A stretch of 64,000 bases of DNA from Diabrotica undecimpunctata (Eukaryota > Arthropoda > Insecta > Coleoptera > Chrysomelidae): the NCBI RefSeq assembly GCF_040954645.1, contig NC_092804.1:43119753-43183752 (forward strand). The letters are read 5' to 3'. This document shows, one piece after another, positions 8,101 through 17,869 of this stretch (its first letter is position 1; the number at the start of each line of letters is the position of its first letter). Position numbers and translations under genes: made by a program. The notes under the pieces were generated by a model. It had not been told where the DNA came from and did no database searches. It worked only from the letters and a program-made list of their open reading frames with translations.

Positions 8101-10655
8101 AGCCATTAACGCGACTTACAGAGGAAGCAAGAGAATACCGCTGGGATATAGACTGCCAAAATGCCTTTGAAACGTTGAAAAAGCATTTAATAACAGCACC
8201 AATTTTAGGGTATCCACTGCCAGAAGGAGAGTTCATCTTAGATACGGATGCAAGTAATGTGGGAATTGGAGGAGTGCTGTCTCAGATTCAAGGAGGACAG
8301 GAACGAGTCCTCGGATATTTTAGTAAAGTTCTTTCAAAACCTGAGCGGAATTATTGCGTCACGAGAAGAGAACTTCTGGCAGTAGTGAAATCAGTAGAGC
8401 ACTTCTATCAATACCTCTATGGAAGGAAGTTTTTAATCCGAACCGACCATGCCGCCCTTAAGTGGTTGATGCAGTTTAAGAATCCAGAGGGTCAGATAGC
8501 CAGGTGGATCGAACGACTCCAAGAATACGATTTTAAGATTGAGCACCGAGCCGGAGTTAGCCACAGAAACGCTGATTCTCTTTCCAGAAGGCCATGCCCA
8601 GCAGAGTGTTCCCACTGCAACAAAACGGAATCCAAGGAAGCAGCAGTGCTAAGAACGACGATTCTCAACGACGACTGGACGCCTACTAAGATAAGGGAAG
8701 AACAAGAGAGAGATCCAGTTATACAGAAAATCCGAAAATGGAAAGAGGAAAACCGTCGACCACCTTGGCAGGAAATATCGAACCTATGCTCAGTAGTTAA
8801 GACGTATTGGGCCCAGTGGGACTCATTTATCATCGAAGATGGCTTGCTCAAACGAGTCCTGGAAAATGATGACGGTTCAGAGAAGAGAAGACAGTTGGTG
8901 ATCCCAAAGAGCAGAATAGCCGAAGTACTTCGTCAGTTACACGACAGTCCATCGGGAGGGCATTTTGGTGTAAGGAAAACCCTTCAGCGAATTCGGGAAC
9001 GGTTTTATTGGATGAACAGTTCCGACGATGTAAAAGACTGGTGTAAGAAATGTACTATTTGTGCCACGAGTAACGGGCCTTACCGAAAAAGGAGAGCTCC
9101 TATGAGACAATATAATGTTGGAAGCCCGTTTGAAAGAATAGCTTTGGACATCGCTGGGCCATTTCCAGAAAGTGAAAATGGGGGCAAGTACATGTTGGTA
9201 GTAATGGATTACTTCACTAAGTGGGTCGAGATTTATGCACTTCCAGACCAGAAGGCCGCCACCGTTGCAGATAAGTTGATCCAAGAATATATCAGCCGAT
9301 TTGGAGTCCCTTTGGAGATCCATAGTGACCAAGGCAGGAACTTTGAAAGTGATCTATTCCAAGGAATATGTGATAGACTAGGCATGAAGAAAACAAGAAC
9401 TACCGCGTATCATCCGCAATCGGATGGTATGGTAGAACGAATGAATAGGACAGTTGGCAAGTATTTGACAAAGATGGTGTCCGATCATCAGCGAGACTGG
9501 GACCAATACCTTCCGTTCTTCACAATGGCCTACAGATCTGCTGTTAACGAATCAACGGGCCAGACACCAGCCAGAGTCCTATTCGGACGCGAAATGCGAC
9601 TACCTTGTGATCTAGAATTTGGGTGTCGACCTGGAGAAGATGTAGCAGGTGAAGATTATGTGATCGAATTACGAAGAAGAATGGACGATGTACATGAGTT
9701 GGTCCGTTCCCACCTTCAGATCGCTAGCGACCGAATGAAGAAACGGTACGATACACAAGCCGAAAAGGGTTGCTTTAAGAAGAACGACAAAGTATGGCTG
9801 TATAATCCCAAGAAGCGAAAAGGTTGTTCTCCCAAATTGCAGCAGTTTTGGGAAGGTCCATACCTCATCATGGAGAAGATCAACGATGTCATCTACCGAA
9901 TAAGCAAGATTCCGAGGGGAAAGCCGATGATAGTACACCATAACCGGCTGGCGTCTTTCGAAGGTGACCACGACGTAGATGAAGAAGTGGAAGTAAACCA
10001 AGTCCAAGACGTGTCTGACCTCACGTTTGAGGAATTCATGGGTGCCTATGGAGGTACCGGTAAAGCAAGACATGGTGTTACCACTGAAGAAAAGCAAGAT
10101 CTACTCGCGCTCCCCGATGACTACTCGCTGGCCCTTACCATCCCGGCCAGTATCAAAGACGCACCAGGGTTGGCATCCGTCTTTCGAAGGAAGTTTGGTC
10201 GAGTTGCAGAACTTCAATGCCAGGTGCCAGCTCCCGGTAAAACCTTGAAACTCCAAGATGCATCACGTTACCTTTTCTACCTGGTAACAAAAGACACTGC
10301 CCGTGACCAACCTACCTACCGAGATGTGTGGGAAGCCTTACTTCAATTGAGAGAGCACGTACTAGAGTCCGACGTGCAAAAGTTAGCCATGCCAAAGTTG
10401 GAGTGCCGCCAATTAGATTGGAGGGTTATCCGAAATATGGTGGAGGAGATCTTTAAAGACACCGAAGTCCAGGTGTTAGTCTGTTGCAATCCGCATAGTT
10501 ACTGGTGCGGAGAGAAAACCGTCCCTTGTCATTTTTATACAACTGGAAGTTGTAAAAGAGGGTCCAGTTGCCGATACCAGCATACAGTTCCGGTTTCAGT
10601 CCCGACAAGGTTCCAGGAGGAACCATCTTTTAAGAGGGGGGCAATGTTACGATAA
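5121..10655 (+). CDS. Gag-Pol polyprotein with C-terminal macrodomain and CCCH finger
   Basis: A single uninterrupted frame of 1,844 codons from the first ATG (an open GTG lies two codons upstream). Order of domains: SAP-like domain (about 5-41); tandem coiled-coil repeats (58-136) built on KVSGDIASLEN; Gag core (about 229-400); aspartic protease with VDTGA (Asp483); reverse transcriptase (about 735-925) with YLDD at 894-897; RNase H with DTDAS (Asp1043); integrase zinc module (His1274, His1281, Cys1308, Cys1311); DDE core Asp1343, Asp1403, Glu1439 with 35-residue spacing; GPY motif at 1579-1581. Unusually it continues with a macrodomain (about 1655-1790) resembling TARG1/OARD1, and a C-x7-C-x5-C-x3-H zinc finger (Cys1803, Cys1811, Cys1817, His1821). 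No env and no Gag CCHC knuckle were seen. The stop codon lies 11 bases inside the 3' LTR. All catalytic residues I checked are present, so the copy may be active. Confidence 0.95.
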   Translation: MTTIYELTVTNLRRHLEDRELASTGKKAELVQRLKNALLEEGLDPETYIFEDAVLSSISKVSGDIASLENKVSGDISKVSGDIASLENKVSGDIASLENKVSGDIASLENKVSGDISKVSGDIASLENKVSNEISSLESKVSANISKVTSEMSALDDRVSSLKNQVAADMLAFEEKIWKEMERKMEETGTAERGNNPITAETKEDETKCKLETRPKFEGSGGSVHVKVPTFDGKSSWNNYMKQFESAARANGWSEKEKAVNLTIALRGDALDVLQTIAVEETDDFEQLKKRLNMRYGHEHLEHVYQSQLKNRRQKKDEALQEYEVDIARLVRYAYPTAPEDMMEKLAVQTFIDGLRDHEMQRTLRLARHKTLVDVLSAALEYESATQASGGYSKVRTVKEEGDEDKLDQLFNLMKSMTCKKKKTIKSRNSPSGKPERVNLRGAASTRNSSKDPLILIASLKCREDSVYVDGEINGKRHTFLVDTGATRTIIRPTVINSRKKLLPTRLRLRTATGENANIHGEIQVQLGIGAEKFVHTVIVADIEEDVILGMDVMNMHGFQLDFKNKVIKVGNEEVFLHPHNDNTVQAAIKEDTVVPARSETIIVARLQGIVDEGRPVMMEPWNHDDEVGRGIIIGKELVTSAKEIPVRLINVNDYPVTIKKETKVGTCVPVTSIIRQATTSDNSNDKFDQMVAVAGQSLNQMEKRKLREFLRQYRDIFVPKGGKTGRTTVVKHKIDTGNAKPIRQTARRLPQAKREEAETIVQEMKKDGVIEPSTSPWVSPVVLVKKKDGTTRFCVDYRLLNNVTKKDSYPLPRIDDTLDTLAGSKLFSTLDLKSGYWQVEMDPVDKEKTAFTTGSGLWQFNVMPFGLCNAPATFERLMENVLRGLSWKTCLVYLDDIIVLGETFEDHLRNLENVFNRLKAAQLMLNPKKCQLFQGKVNYLGHIVSKEGVAVDKGKIDSIKEWPKPTDKHQVRSFLGLCTYYRRFIKKFADIAKPLTRLTEEAREYRWDIDCQNAFETLKKHLITAPILGYPLPEGEFILDTDASNVGIGGVLSQIQGGQERVLGYFSKVLSKPERNYCVTRRELLAVVKSVEHFYQYLYGRKFLIRTDHAALKWLMQFKNPEGQIARWIERLQEYDFKIEHRAGVSHRNADSLSRRPCPAECSHCNKTESKEAAVLRTTILNDDWTPTKIREEQERDPVIQKIRKWKEENRRPPWQEISNLCSVVKTYWAQWDSFIIEDGLLKRVLENDDGSEKRRQLVIPKSRIAEVLRQLHDSPSGGHFGVRKTLQRIRERFYWMNSSDDVKDWCKKCTICATSNGPYRKRRAPMRQYNVGSPFERIALDIAGPFPESENGGKYMLVVMDYFTKWVEIYALPDQKAATVADKLIQEYISRFGVPLEIHSDQGRNFESDLFQGICDRLGMKKTRTTAYHPQSDGMVERMNRTVGKYLTKMVSDHQRDWDQYLPFFTMAYRSAVNESTGQTPARVLFGREMRLPCDLEFGCRPGEDVAGEDYVIELRRRMDDVHELVRSHLQIASDRMKKRYDTQAEKGCFKKNDKVWLYNPKKRKGCSPKLQQFWEGPYLIMEKINDVIYRISKIPRGKPMIVHHNRLASFEGDHDVDEEVEVNQVQDVSDLTFEEFMGAYGGTGKARHGVTTEEKQDLLALPDDYSLALTIPASIKDAPGLASVFRRKFGRVAELQCQVPAPGKTLKLQDASRYLFYLVTKDTARDQPTYRDVWEALLQLREHVLESDVQKLAMPKLECRQLDWRVIRNMVEEIFKDTEVQVLVCCNPHSYWCGEKTVPCHFYTTGSCKRGSSCRYQHTVPVSVPTRFQEEPSFKRGAMLR
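5289..5528 (+). repeat. 33-bp tandem repeats in Gag coding sequence
   Basis: Near-identical units encode KVSGDIASLEN (11 residues), interspersed with 7-residue KVSGDIS units, followed by degenerate copies (NEISSLESKV, ANISKVTSEM). Alternating 11- and 7-residue periods suit a continuous coiled coil, probably for Gag multimerisation. The DNA-level similarity shows recent expansion. Long antisense frames here are by-products of the repeat. Confidence 0.85.
10632..10644 (+). other. Polypurine tract before 3' LTR
   Basis: AAGAGGGGGGCAA abuts the 3' LTR start. It is the expected primer site for plus-strand DNA synthesis. It is also coding, giving the residues Lys-Arg-Gly-Ala near the C-terminus of the polyprotein. 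Confidence 0.8.
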
Positions 10656-11036
10656 TTATCCTGGCCTAAAAATAACCGTAAATATTATGACTAATGTGTT
10701 CTGTTTTTAGATTTTACGAGAGTATTCTATTAGCCGGCAGAAATTTACCTGAATGAACCTTCCAGAAACGGTCGAGCCGATGTAAAAATACCCGTTTGCC
10801 TTACCGTTATAATTTCACCACTAATCGAGAAGGCTGTTCGATGATTCTAGCGTAAAGGCAATGGCATATATAAAGGACATTTTATTTGGAAGGAACAGTT
10901 AATTCTCAAGACCCGCGCACGCGAATTTGTTACGTACGGATATAATAAATTATTGTAAGATAAGTTAAAATAAATAAAGAAATAAATTAAATCCGTAAGT
11001 GTTATAAATATTGAACCTTTTAATAAATTCACAACA
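10645..11036 (+). repeat. 3' LTR of Ty3/gypsy element
   Basis: A 392-bp copy of the 5' LTR with one extra A. It begins TGTTACG and ends ACAACA. It contains the last codons and TAA stop of the polyprotein (10653-10655), a TATATAAA box at 10867-10874 and several AATAAA signals. It is followed by the ATAT target duplication at 11037-11040. Confidence 0.95.
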
Positions 11037-12210
11037 ATATACTCTCCCAACTTGAAATAAAAGGCAAACAAACACAAATTTTAGATATATCTAAATACGA
11101 AATAAGAAATGCCCTAAATAGGATGAAAAATAGAGCACCTGGCCCTGAAGACTTACCTGTAAAACACGCCCCTTTGGACTTAATACAAGAATTAAAACAA
11201 TTTAAGAAATGCTTATTTGATGGAAAAATGCCGAAATAATGAAAAATGAGCTCTATACATAAAATGGAATATGCGTCACACCTTCTGTGGATAGGTTATA
11301 GGGGAAAATCATTAAAGAAATCATGGAGGAACAACTGCCGACTTCAGAAAAACAGAGTTACCGATAATAGTTTATTATTGGACCTCCAAAAGGCCTTTTA
11401 CAGTGTCCCAGCCAACAACCTGTAGAAAGGAATGGAAAATCACGGAGTAGATAATACTTACATGAATGGCGTAAAATCAGTTTACAAAGACAATGAATGT
11501 AGTATAAAAATCGTACAAACTACCCAGAACCGTTTAAAGAGAGCCGATAAAGGACTTCGACAAAGATGCTGCCTGTCACCAATCTTATTTAAACTTTATA
11601 TAGGTAAAACACTAAAAAACTGGAACAAGAAATGTAGAAAGATTGGTAGTAAAAATTGACGACAACTATATCCACAGCCTTTTATTTGCCGGTGATCAAA
11701 ACGCACTACGTGGTCATTGGAAACACGGCAGAAAACTTGGAGGTGAATAACAACGCAATAAATAAACACATGAATATAAATACTTTATAGGGTAACTTTA
11801 AGAAATACAGTATCAGATCAAACGGGTATAATAAAAATAAAGAATGGAAAGACAATAACAAGACAATTACATTCGATTCGATTGTATAGAGCGACGATAT
11901 TAAAAGCTAAATTGAACACCAAATATTTAAAACAAATCTGGACAGCTGTTCGTTCACTGTATGGCTCAGAGATGTGGGTGATAAATAAAAGGATGGCAAA
12001 CCGAAGGAACGCAATGGAAATGATGTTTTGGAGAAGAAGCTGCAGATTAACGATAATGTACAAAGTGATAAAAAGCAGTTAGAGAACTAATAAAAGTGAA
12101 GCAGACACTAAATGAAATGGAAAAAAGAGACTTCACTGAATAAGGTATATATGACAATAAGAAATGGAGATTAGGATGTGCTAAACAACAAACAGAAAAT
12201 GCTGTGTAAA
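11037..12210 (+). mobile_element. Decayed LINE RT interrupted by the LTR element
   Basis: Successive + strand frames read ALNRMKNRAPGPEDLPV (RT start), LLDLQKAFYSVP (motif A), KGLRQRCCLSPILFKLYI (motif B), FAGDQ (changed catalytic motif, normally xADD) and SLYGSEMWVINK followed by AMEMMFWRRSCR (thumb). Many stops and frameshifts and the lost Asp show it is dead. Its left part lies beyond the LTR element, near 4600-4650. Confidence 0.75.
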
Positions 12211-12486
12211 GCCACCGACAAGTAAGTGTTACTTTTTAACAATTTCTCTTATTTGTAAAAATACTGTCCCAGTAATTATTCTTGGTGGATGGAAGATTGA
12301 CAACTAGTACCTAATACTATTGTTTCTATTATATGCTAATCTTTCTAAGATTGGTGAATCTGTTAAATTAAACCACTACTTAAGATAACGCAGGCTTGAG
12401 AAGAATTTTCTTCTGATTTTCCTGGTTTCAACAATCTTCCGTTTCATTACTAACGTAATAATCATTCTTTCGTCTGTTAGTAGTGG
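12211..12486. other. Spacer without recognised features
   Basis: No coding or repeat signal seen between LINE fragments. Confidence 0.5.
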
Positions 12487-13093
12487 TTAACAGTTTGTGT
12501 TCTGTGTACATTCCTTTGTCATTTTCTTGTGGATAATTATATAAACCCACGAAACTTTTATTTTTCGTTTAAACATCCATATTCCAAATGACTTCTTTCT
12601 TATTCTTCTTCTTCGGCATTTTCCCATTATGAGTTTTAACCCTCCACAGCTTTCTATTATCCCAGTCTTCCATCGCATAGCTGGTCGTTCTCTCCGTCTT
12701 CTTCCTGAAGATATCTTTCCGGCCACCTATAGCCTGGCATTCTTTGATCATGACCATACCATCGTTGTGCTCTGTTTCCTTTTTTTTTGTTGTTGAGCAT
12801 TTTCCAACTTCCATCCGATTCCATATTTCCTCAGTCCTTATTCTGTTCCTTCTGGTAATTTGAAGACATCTCATAAAGTCCAATTCCACTGTTTTTATTT
12901 TATTTCGTATTGTTTTTGTCAATGATCATACTTCTGCTCCGAATAGTGAAATTTTTTCTACGAAGCTGTGAAAGATTATTTGTTTGTTTTCTTTGGTGAG
13001 AGTATTGTTCCATATCAACCCATGAAGTGCTTTTATAGCTTCCTTTCCCCGAGCTATGTTCATTTTTATGTCTCGTAGGCATACCGTCTCCAA
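12487..13093 (-). mobile_element. LINE RT C-terminal fragment
   Basis: Minus-strand reading gives DIKMNIARGKEAIKALHG, NTLTKENKQIIFHS and LFGAEV (13090-12930). Then, in a shifted frame, it gives VELDFMRCLQITRRNRIR and RKKTERTTSYAMEDW (12920-12600). This is the RT thumb and tail of a non-LTR element, with at least one frameshift near 12925. It meets the next LINE head-to-head at about 13093. Confidence 0.75.
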
Positions 13094-14675
13094 GATGAAG
13101 AAATAATTCACCACATAGCAGAACAACTAGTTGAGCAACCAACATTGGAAGAAACGACAAACGTCATAAAACATCTAAAAAATAACAAAGCACCTGTCAC
13201 AGATGGAATAACTGCAGAACTGATAAAGAATGGTGGACATGCGCTATAGAGGCGTATCCATAAACTAATCGACCGCATATGGACACTAGAAGTCATCCCA
13301 GAAGATTGGAAAGTAGGAATCATACTTCCTATGTACAAAGGGGGAAACAAACGACTCTGCAAAAATTATAGGGGCATAACAGTTTTGAAAGTCGTCTACA
13401 AGATATTATCAAGAATTATATACAGCCGCCTGGAATCGTTTTCGGAGGAGATGATTGGTGAATACCAATGTGGCTTCAGACCAAAGAGGTCAACTATAGA
13501 TCAAATACATATGTTAAGAGGTATACATGAAAAATGTGTTGAATATAACATACCTATTTACAATTTGTATATCGATTTCAAACAGGCGTTTGATGGAGTA
13601 GATCGACAAACGATGTTAAAGCAACTATCTATGTTAGGGATACCCAATAAGTTGGTTAAACTTATACGAATGACTCTGGAGGGTTCCAAAGCTATGGTGA
13701 GAATAGATGGAGATATGACGCGGGTCTTTGTTATTGAAAATGGAGTTAGACAAGGTGATGCCTTATTAACAACAATTTTTAATCTAACTTTAGAAGCTGT
13801 TGTTAGAAAACTGGATATAAACGGCTGTATTAATACAAGATCAATACAAATATGCGCATATGCGGATGATGTTGCCATAATAAACCGCAACAAAAAGGTA
13901 TTAAGCGAAAAAGGTATAGAACTGAAACGAGAAGCTGCTACGTTTGGTCTATATATAAATTAAAGCAAAACAAAATATATGGAGTGCACAAAATGGAATC
14001 AATATGAGAATCTGAAGGTAGATAACCATACCTTCAAATATGTCTCCACTTTTGCCTACCTAGGCTCAATAATAAATGACAACAACAACATCAGTCAAGA
14101 AATACAAGCACGGATTCTTAGCATTAATAAGTGCTTTTATGCATATAAAGAATTAATGAAAAGTAAGTTACTGAATCGTAAGACTAAGCTTAGAATCTAC
14201 AAAACAGTATATGACCGGTGCTCACATATGGATATGAAACGTGGACCCTCTCAACCACTGATGAAAATCAACTGAGAATATTTGAGCGCAAAATACTAAG
14301 GAAGATATTTGGACCAACCCAATGCAGCGATGGTTCGTGGAGAATTAAAATGAACCACGAGCTGGATGAACTAATGCAGAGCGCAGATATTGTTAGATTT
14401 GTAAAGTCACAAAGACTAAACTGGCTTGCTCACCTAGAAAGAATGCCAGATAATCGAGCTGCAAAAGTAGTCCAGAGATGGAAGCCCCAAGGAAACAGTA
14501 CAAGAGGAAGACCCCGTAAAAGATGGATAGACGACGTAGAGAGGGATCTTAAAACCATGAACATCAGACAGTGGCGAAGGAAAGTATTCGACAGGACAGA
14601 ATGGAAGAACATTTTTAAGCAGGCCAAGAATCACAAAGGCTTGTAGCACCATTAAAAGAAGAAGGAGAATATTAT
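13092..14675 (+). mobile_element. LINE with nearly complete RT domain, defective
   Basis: The + strand encodes an almost full reverse transcriptase: LKNNKAPVTDGITAELIKNG, NYRGITVLKVVYKILSRII, GEYQCGFRPKRSTIDQI, LYIDFKQAFDGVDRQ (motif A), ENGVRQGDALLTTIFNL (motif B), ICAYADDVAII (catalytic YADD near 13855) and FAYLGSIINDN. It then continues with GYETWTLS and LNWLAHLERMPDNR to a stop at 14644. Defects are a TAG near 13248, a stop at 13961 and a frameshift near 14215. The longest intact piece is 13331-13963. It ends in AGAAGAAGGAG. It is close kin of the copy at 48240-49520. The clade is probably RTE-like, but this is unproven. Confidence 0.85.
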
Positions 14676-14711
14676 CAAAAGTCCAAATATAGAATAGAAT
14701 GTTTTATTGAA

Positions 14712-15240
14712 AATTGGAAGACACTTCTTAGCCTTCTATCGTCCATTTGTGGACATAGGCCTCTCCCAACTAGTTACATCGAGCTCTATTCTACGCAAAA
14801 TACTTCTAATTTGTTCCGGATATTTTTTTAATGTCATCTACCCATCTGATCTGTGGTCGTCTACCTTTGTAAGATCTCCAATGTTGTATTGTGGCGTTCT
14901 AACGTTGGTCTTTTTGTCTAGTAGTGCGGCCTGCGAAGCTCCATTTGAGTTTGGCAATTTTTGTTGTGATATCCTCGACTTTTGTTTTTAATCTTACCCA
15001 GTCTTACCATATATCGGTCAGTCGTTCCTCTTTCTATCTGACAGTAGTATACCTAACATTGTCCTTCCTGTTGTAATTATCTAATGATTTCCGCACTTTG
15101 GTTCTCTTTGTTAAGTTTTAGAATTTGGCCTAGGTAGATATATTCTTGAAAATTTTCAGTGTTTGTCATTGCTCTTGGTTATAAGTTTTGTCATCATAGT
15201 TTGTAGTCCCTCGAGTGTGCTCGCTATAAGATACATTGGT
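14712..15240 (-). mobile_element. LINE RT C-terminal fragment
   Basis: Minus-strand frames read FQEYIYLGQILKLNKENQ (about 15150-15100), then KTKVEDITTKIAKLKWSFAG and RNATIQHWRSYKGRRPQ, RWVDDIKK (about 14995-14820). This is the conserved terminal region of insect LINE RTs, including the FAG and GRRPxRW motifs. Stops interrupt the upstream half. Confidence 0.75.
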
Positions 15241-16600
15241 GCCAAAATGGGAGATCATGGGTTAAGATGGTTATGGCACAGTGAATTCCGTAACGATAAT
15301 CACCCAATATGATTATCACAATTGAGCCAATTTGAGTGGCACATTCCTGAAAGGAGTAGGAAAGGAACACCTAGTGTTCTTACCGATTAGACAAGATATG
15401 TATTTGAATGAAATTAATATTTTTATGGTCATGATAGAAACTTGTGGAGAAATATATTTAGAGAAGCGATGTCGAAATTTATATCCTATAGATTATGTTT
15501 GTCTGTCCATCCGTCCGTCTGCGCAGTCTTAGATAAAAAAAACTGTAATAGATAGAGAAAAACTGACGACTGATTCCGATTGAGCACTAAGTTATTACAA
15601 CAAAAATTTTCAAAACGGAAATGCTTCCGGTTTTGAAAAAATTATAAAAATGATAAACTCACAACGGAGTAGTGATCAGCATGCAAAAATACGTCCAAAA
15701 ACTTCTGGTGAAAACTTTTATTGATTTCCAGTTTATTTTCGGTCTCTTTAGATGTAGACTAAGTCGTGGAACTTTAAAAAGTTATTAAAATTCTGTTTGA
15801 AAAGATTCCTTATTTAATCGAAATAATTTCGATCTACAACCCTCCTTGCAAATTAAATATTCGCATAGAAAAACTGTTATAATATATCCCCTTATCTTAT
15901 TATTATTTTACTACACGTGTGAATCTGTAGTTTTGCTAAAAATAAAATATCAACAAAATAACAAAAAGTTGTTACTTATACTAGGTTGATATTCGTTTTT
16001 ATGGGTGTATATGTACAGTGTACTAGATCAAACCTATTTTTGTTTATTATATAATATGGATTATTTGCAACCAGATAGCCATGATATTTTACCGGCGTTT
16101 TTCTCATGACGACTTGTTATTTTCACGTTCAAATTTGGCACAGTGACAACAGAATCATGTTTTGAAAATAACGAATTGTTCGTGTTTTCGTGGAAATAAA
16201 TTTCCATTAAAAGTTATCCCTGAATGTCAGCACTACTTTATGGTGCATGTCGTTAATACAATGCTGCCAAACTTTAGGGTATCTCAGCTGAATATAAATT
16301 TTAAAATAGTGGTGGTGCTGACATTTATAAATATCAGTATTAGAAAAACTTACGTGTAGAAGAAACGGTTGTTTATTTCTGATGGCTCATTTAAGCTTCA
16401 ACCGGAGGACCAGGGAAATGACTAGAACCACACACTAGATAGACGAAGTCTATCATATATCATTGTTGAATTCATTTATTCAGTCCGATTTTTATTTAAA
16501 TCAATTGATTTCCTTGTTTGTACTCTCCAGTATTTTTTAAGTATCGTAAAGAACTTTATCAAGTTCAGTTATTTAAAAGGGTATAGAAGAAATATATTGT
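15241..16600. other. No gene recognised
   Basis: AT-rich. A short run of GTCCATCCGTCCGTC near 15508 is low-complexity. Frames of 65-66 codons show no family motifs. Confidence 0.5.
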
Positions 16601-16604
16601 GTTC

Positions 16605-16990
16605 TGAGATAGACTCTGAAACAGAAAAAAAGAATAGATGCCTTTGAGATGTATATATGCAGGTGGATGCTGAGAATTCCATGGATACAAAAACTTGAAA
16701 ACATTGATTTACTTTGGCGCATGAGTAAACAAAAAGAACTGCCAAACGCAAACAAAGAGAGGTAAATACAATTCTTGGGTCATGTGTTGGAAGGTAAAAA
16801 ATATGAATTACTCCGAATCGTATTAGAAGGTAAAATACAGGGCAAAATATCAATAGAAAGACGCCAGAACTCATGGATGAAGGACCTGAGGAGATAGTTT
16901 GACCGCTCACCCGCAGAAATATTTCGTTCAGCAATTTCCAAAGCTAAATTACAAACCTTCGAAAGTTAAAGAGCGCCTTAAAAAGAAGAA
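16605..16990 (+). mobile_element. LINE RT C-terminal fragment
   Basis: The + strand reads KKRIDAFEMYICRWMLRIPW, FLGHVLEGKKYELLRIVLEG and NSWMKDLRR, FRSAISKAKL. This is the same tail architecture as the fragments at 2095 and 30830. Stops at a few positions mark it as dead. It ends in AAAAAGAAGAAA. Confidence 0.75.
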
Positions 16991-17384
16991 AACCGATGAA
17001 AACCTATCACCGATTTGTCACCCATATTTCGATGATTAATACTCTGTAGATAAATGAATACTTTTTTGAGCTTATACTGATAGATTAGATATATTTATTA
17101 ACATCAACAGGTTCATTTACTACGTTATCAATTAGTTCCACGTAATTAGCACTTGCATTTTGCCACGGTCGTTACATTTTTATAAACGTTTACTACATTC
17201 CTCGCTTCCTTTTAATGCATTACTAAATTATTATAGAAATTTAAACTAATGGGTAGATTGTAATTTAGTTCAAACGAGTTATATTCAAATGTTCTCTGTA
17301 AAATACAAATATGTGACATCCTAAAAGTAGATATTGTTATAATTATAGACGTACAGATCTGAATCTTAGATCCTACGATAAGCG

Positions 17385-17785
17385 AAAAGAAGAAAGATAG
17401 ACACTACTGAAATGTTGTTTTGAAGAAGAATGTTACGAATTACGTGGACCGACGGCAGGACAAATAATTCAATTCTAAATGAGCTAAAAGGCAGCAAACG
17501 GCTATCCAGCAAAGGCTATCTCTAACAATAAAATAATGTGCACATGTTACGAGAGCAGACACAGAAAACATAGAAAGACTCATTAAACAAGGAAAGGCAG
17601 AAGACCGAATATCTCGAGGAAGATCCCCAACAAGATAGATCGACCAATTTACAGGAATATGCAAAAGACTTATGTATGAATTAAAAGAAAGGACCAGAGA
17701 CAGAGATCTTTGGAGACGGACAATACATGGCACATCGATGACCAGTACACTCCCTCCAGGTAGGATTGAAGAGAGATAAGATTTT
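17385..17785 (+). mobile_element. LINE RT C-terminal fragment, decayed
   Basis: Shifting + strand frames give RRMLRITWTDGRTNNSILNE and a closing RDLWRRTIHGTSMTS. The order fits a LINE RT tail. Several stops and frameshifts are present. Confidence 0.6.
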
Positions 17786-17869
17786 AACAAATGGAGTATT
17801 TACAAGTGGTTATTTAAATTTATTTTACATTATAGCGTTAGGATATAGTCGCTCTTGAGATTAAGTATT

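Noticed and set aside
10000..10650. Envelope gene after integrase
   Set aside because: No signal peptide, transmembrane segment or furin-like site; the region is a macrodomain plus CCCH finger.
10847..11077. Antisense frames of 71-76 codons in the LTRs (also 4856-5071)
   Set aside because: Identical because the LTRs are identical; no coding evidence.
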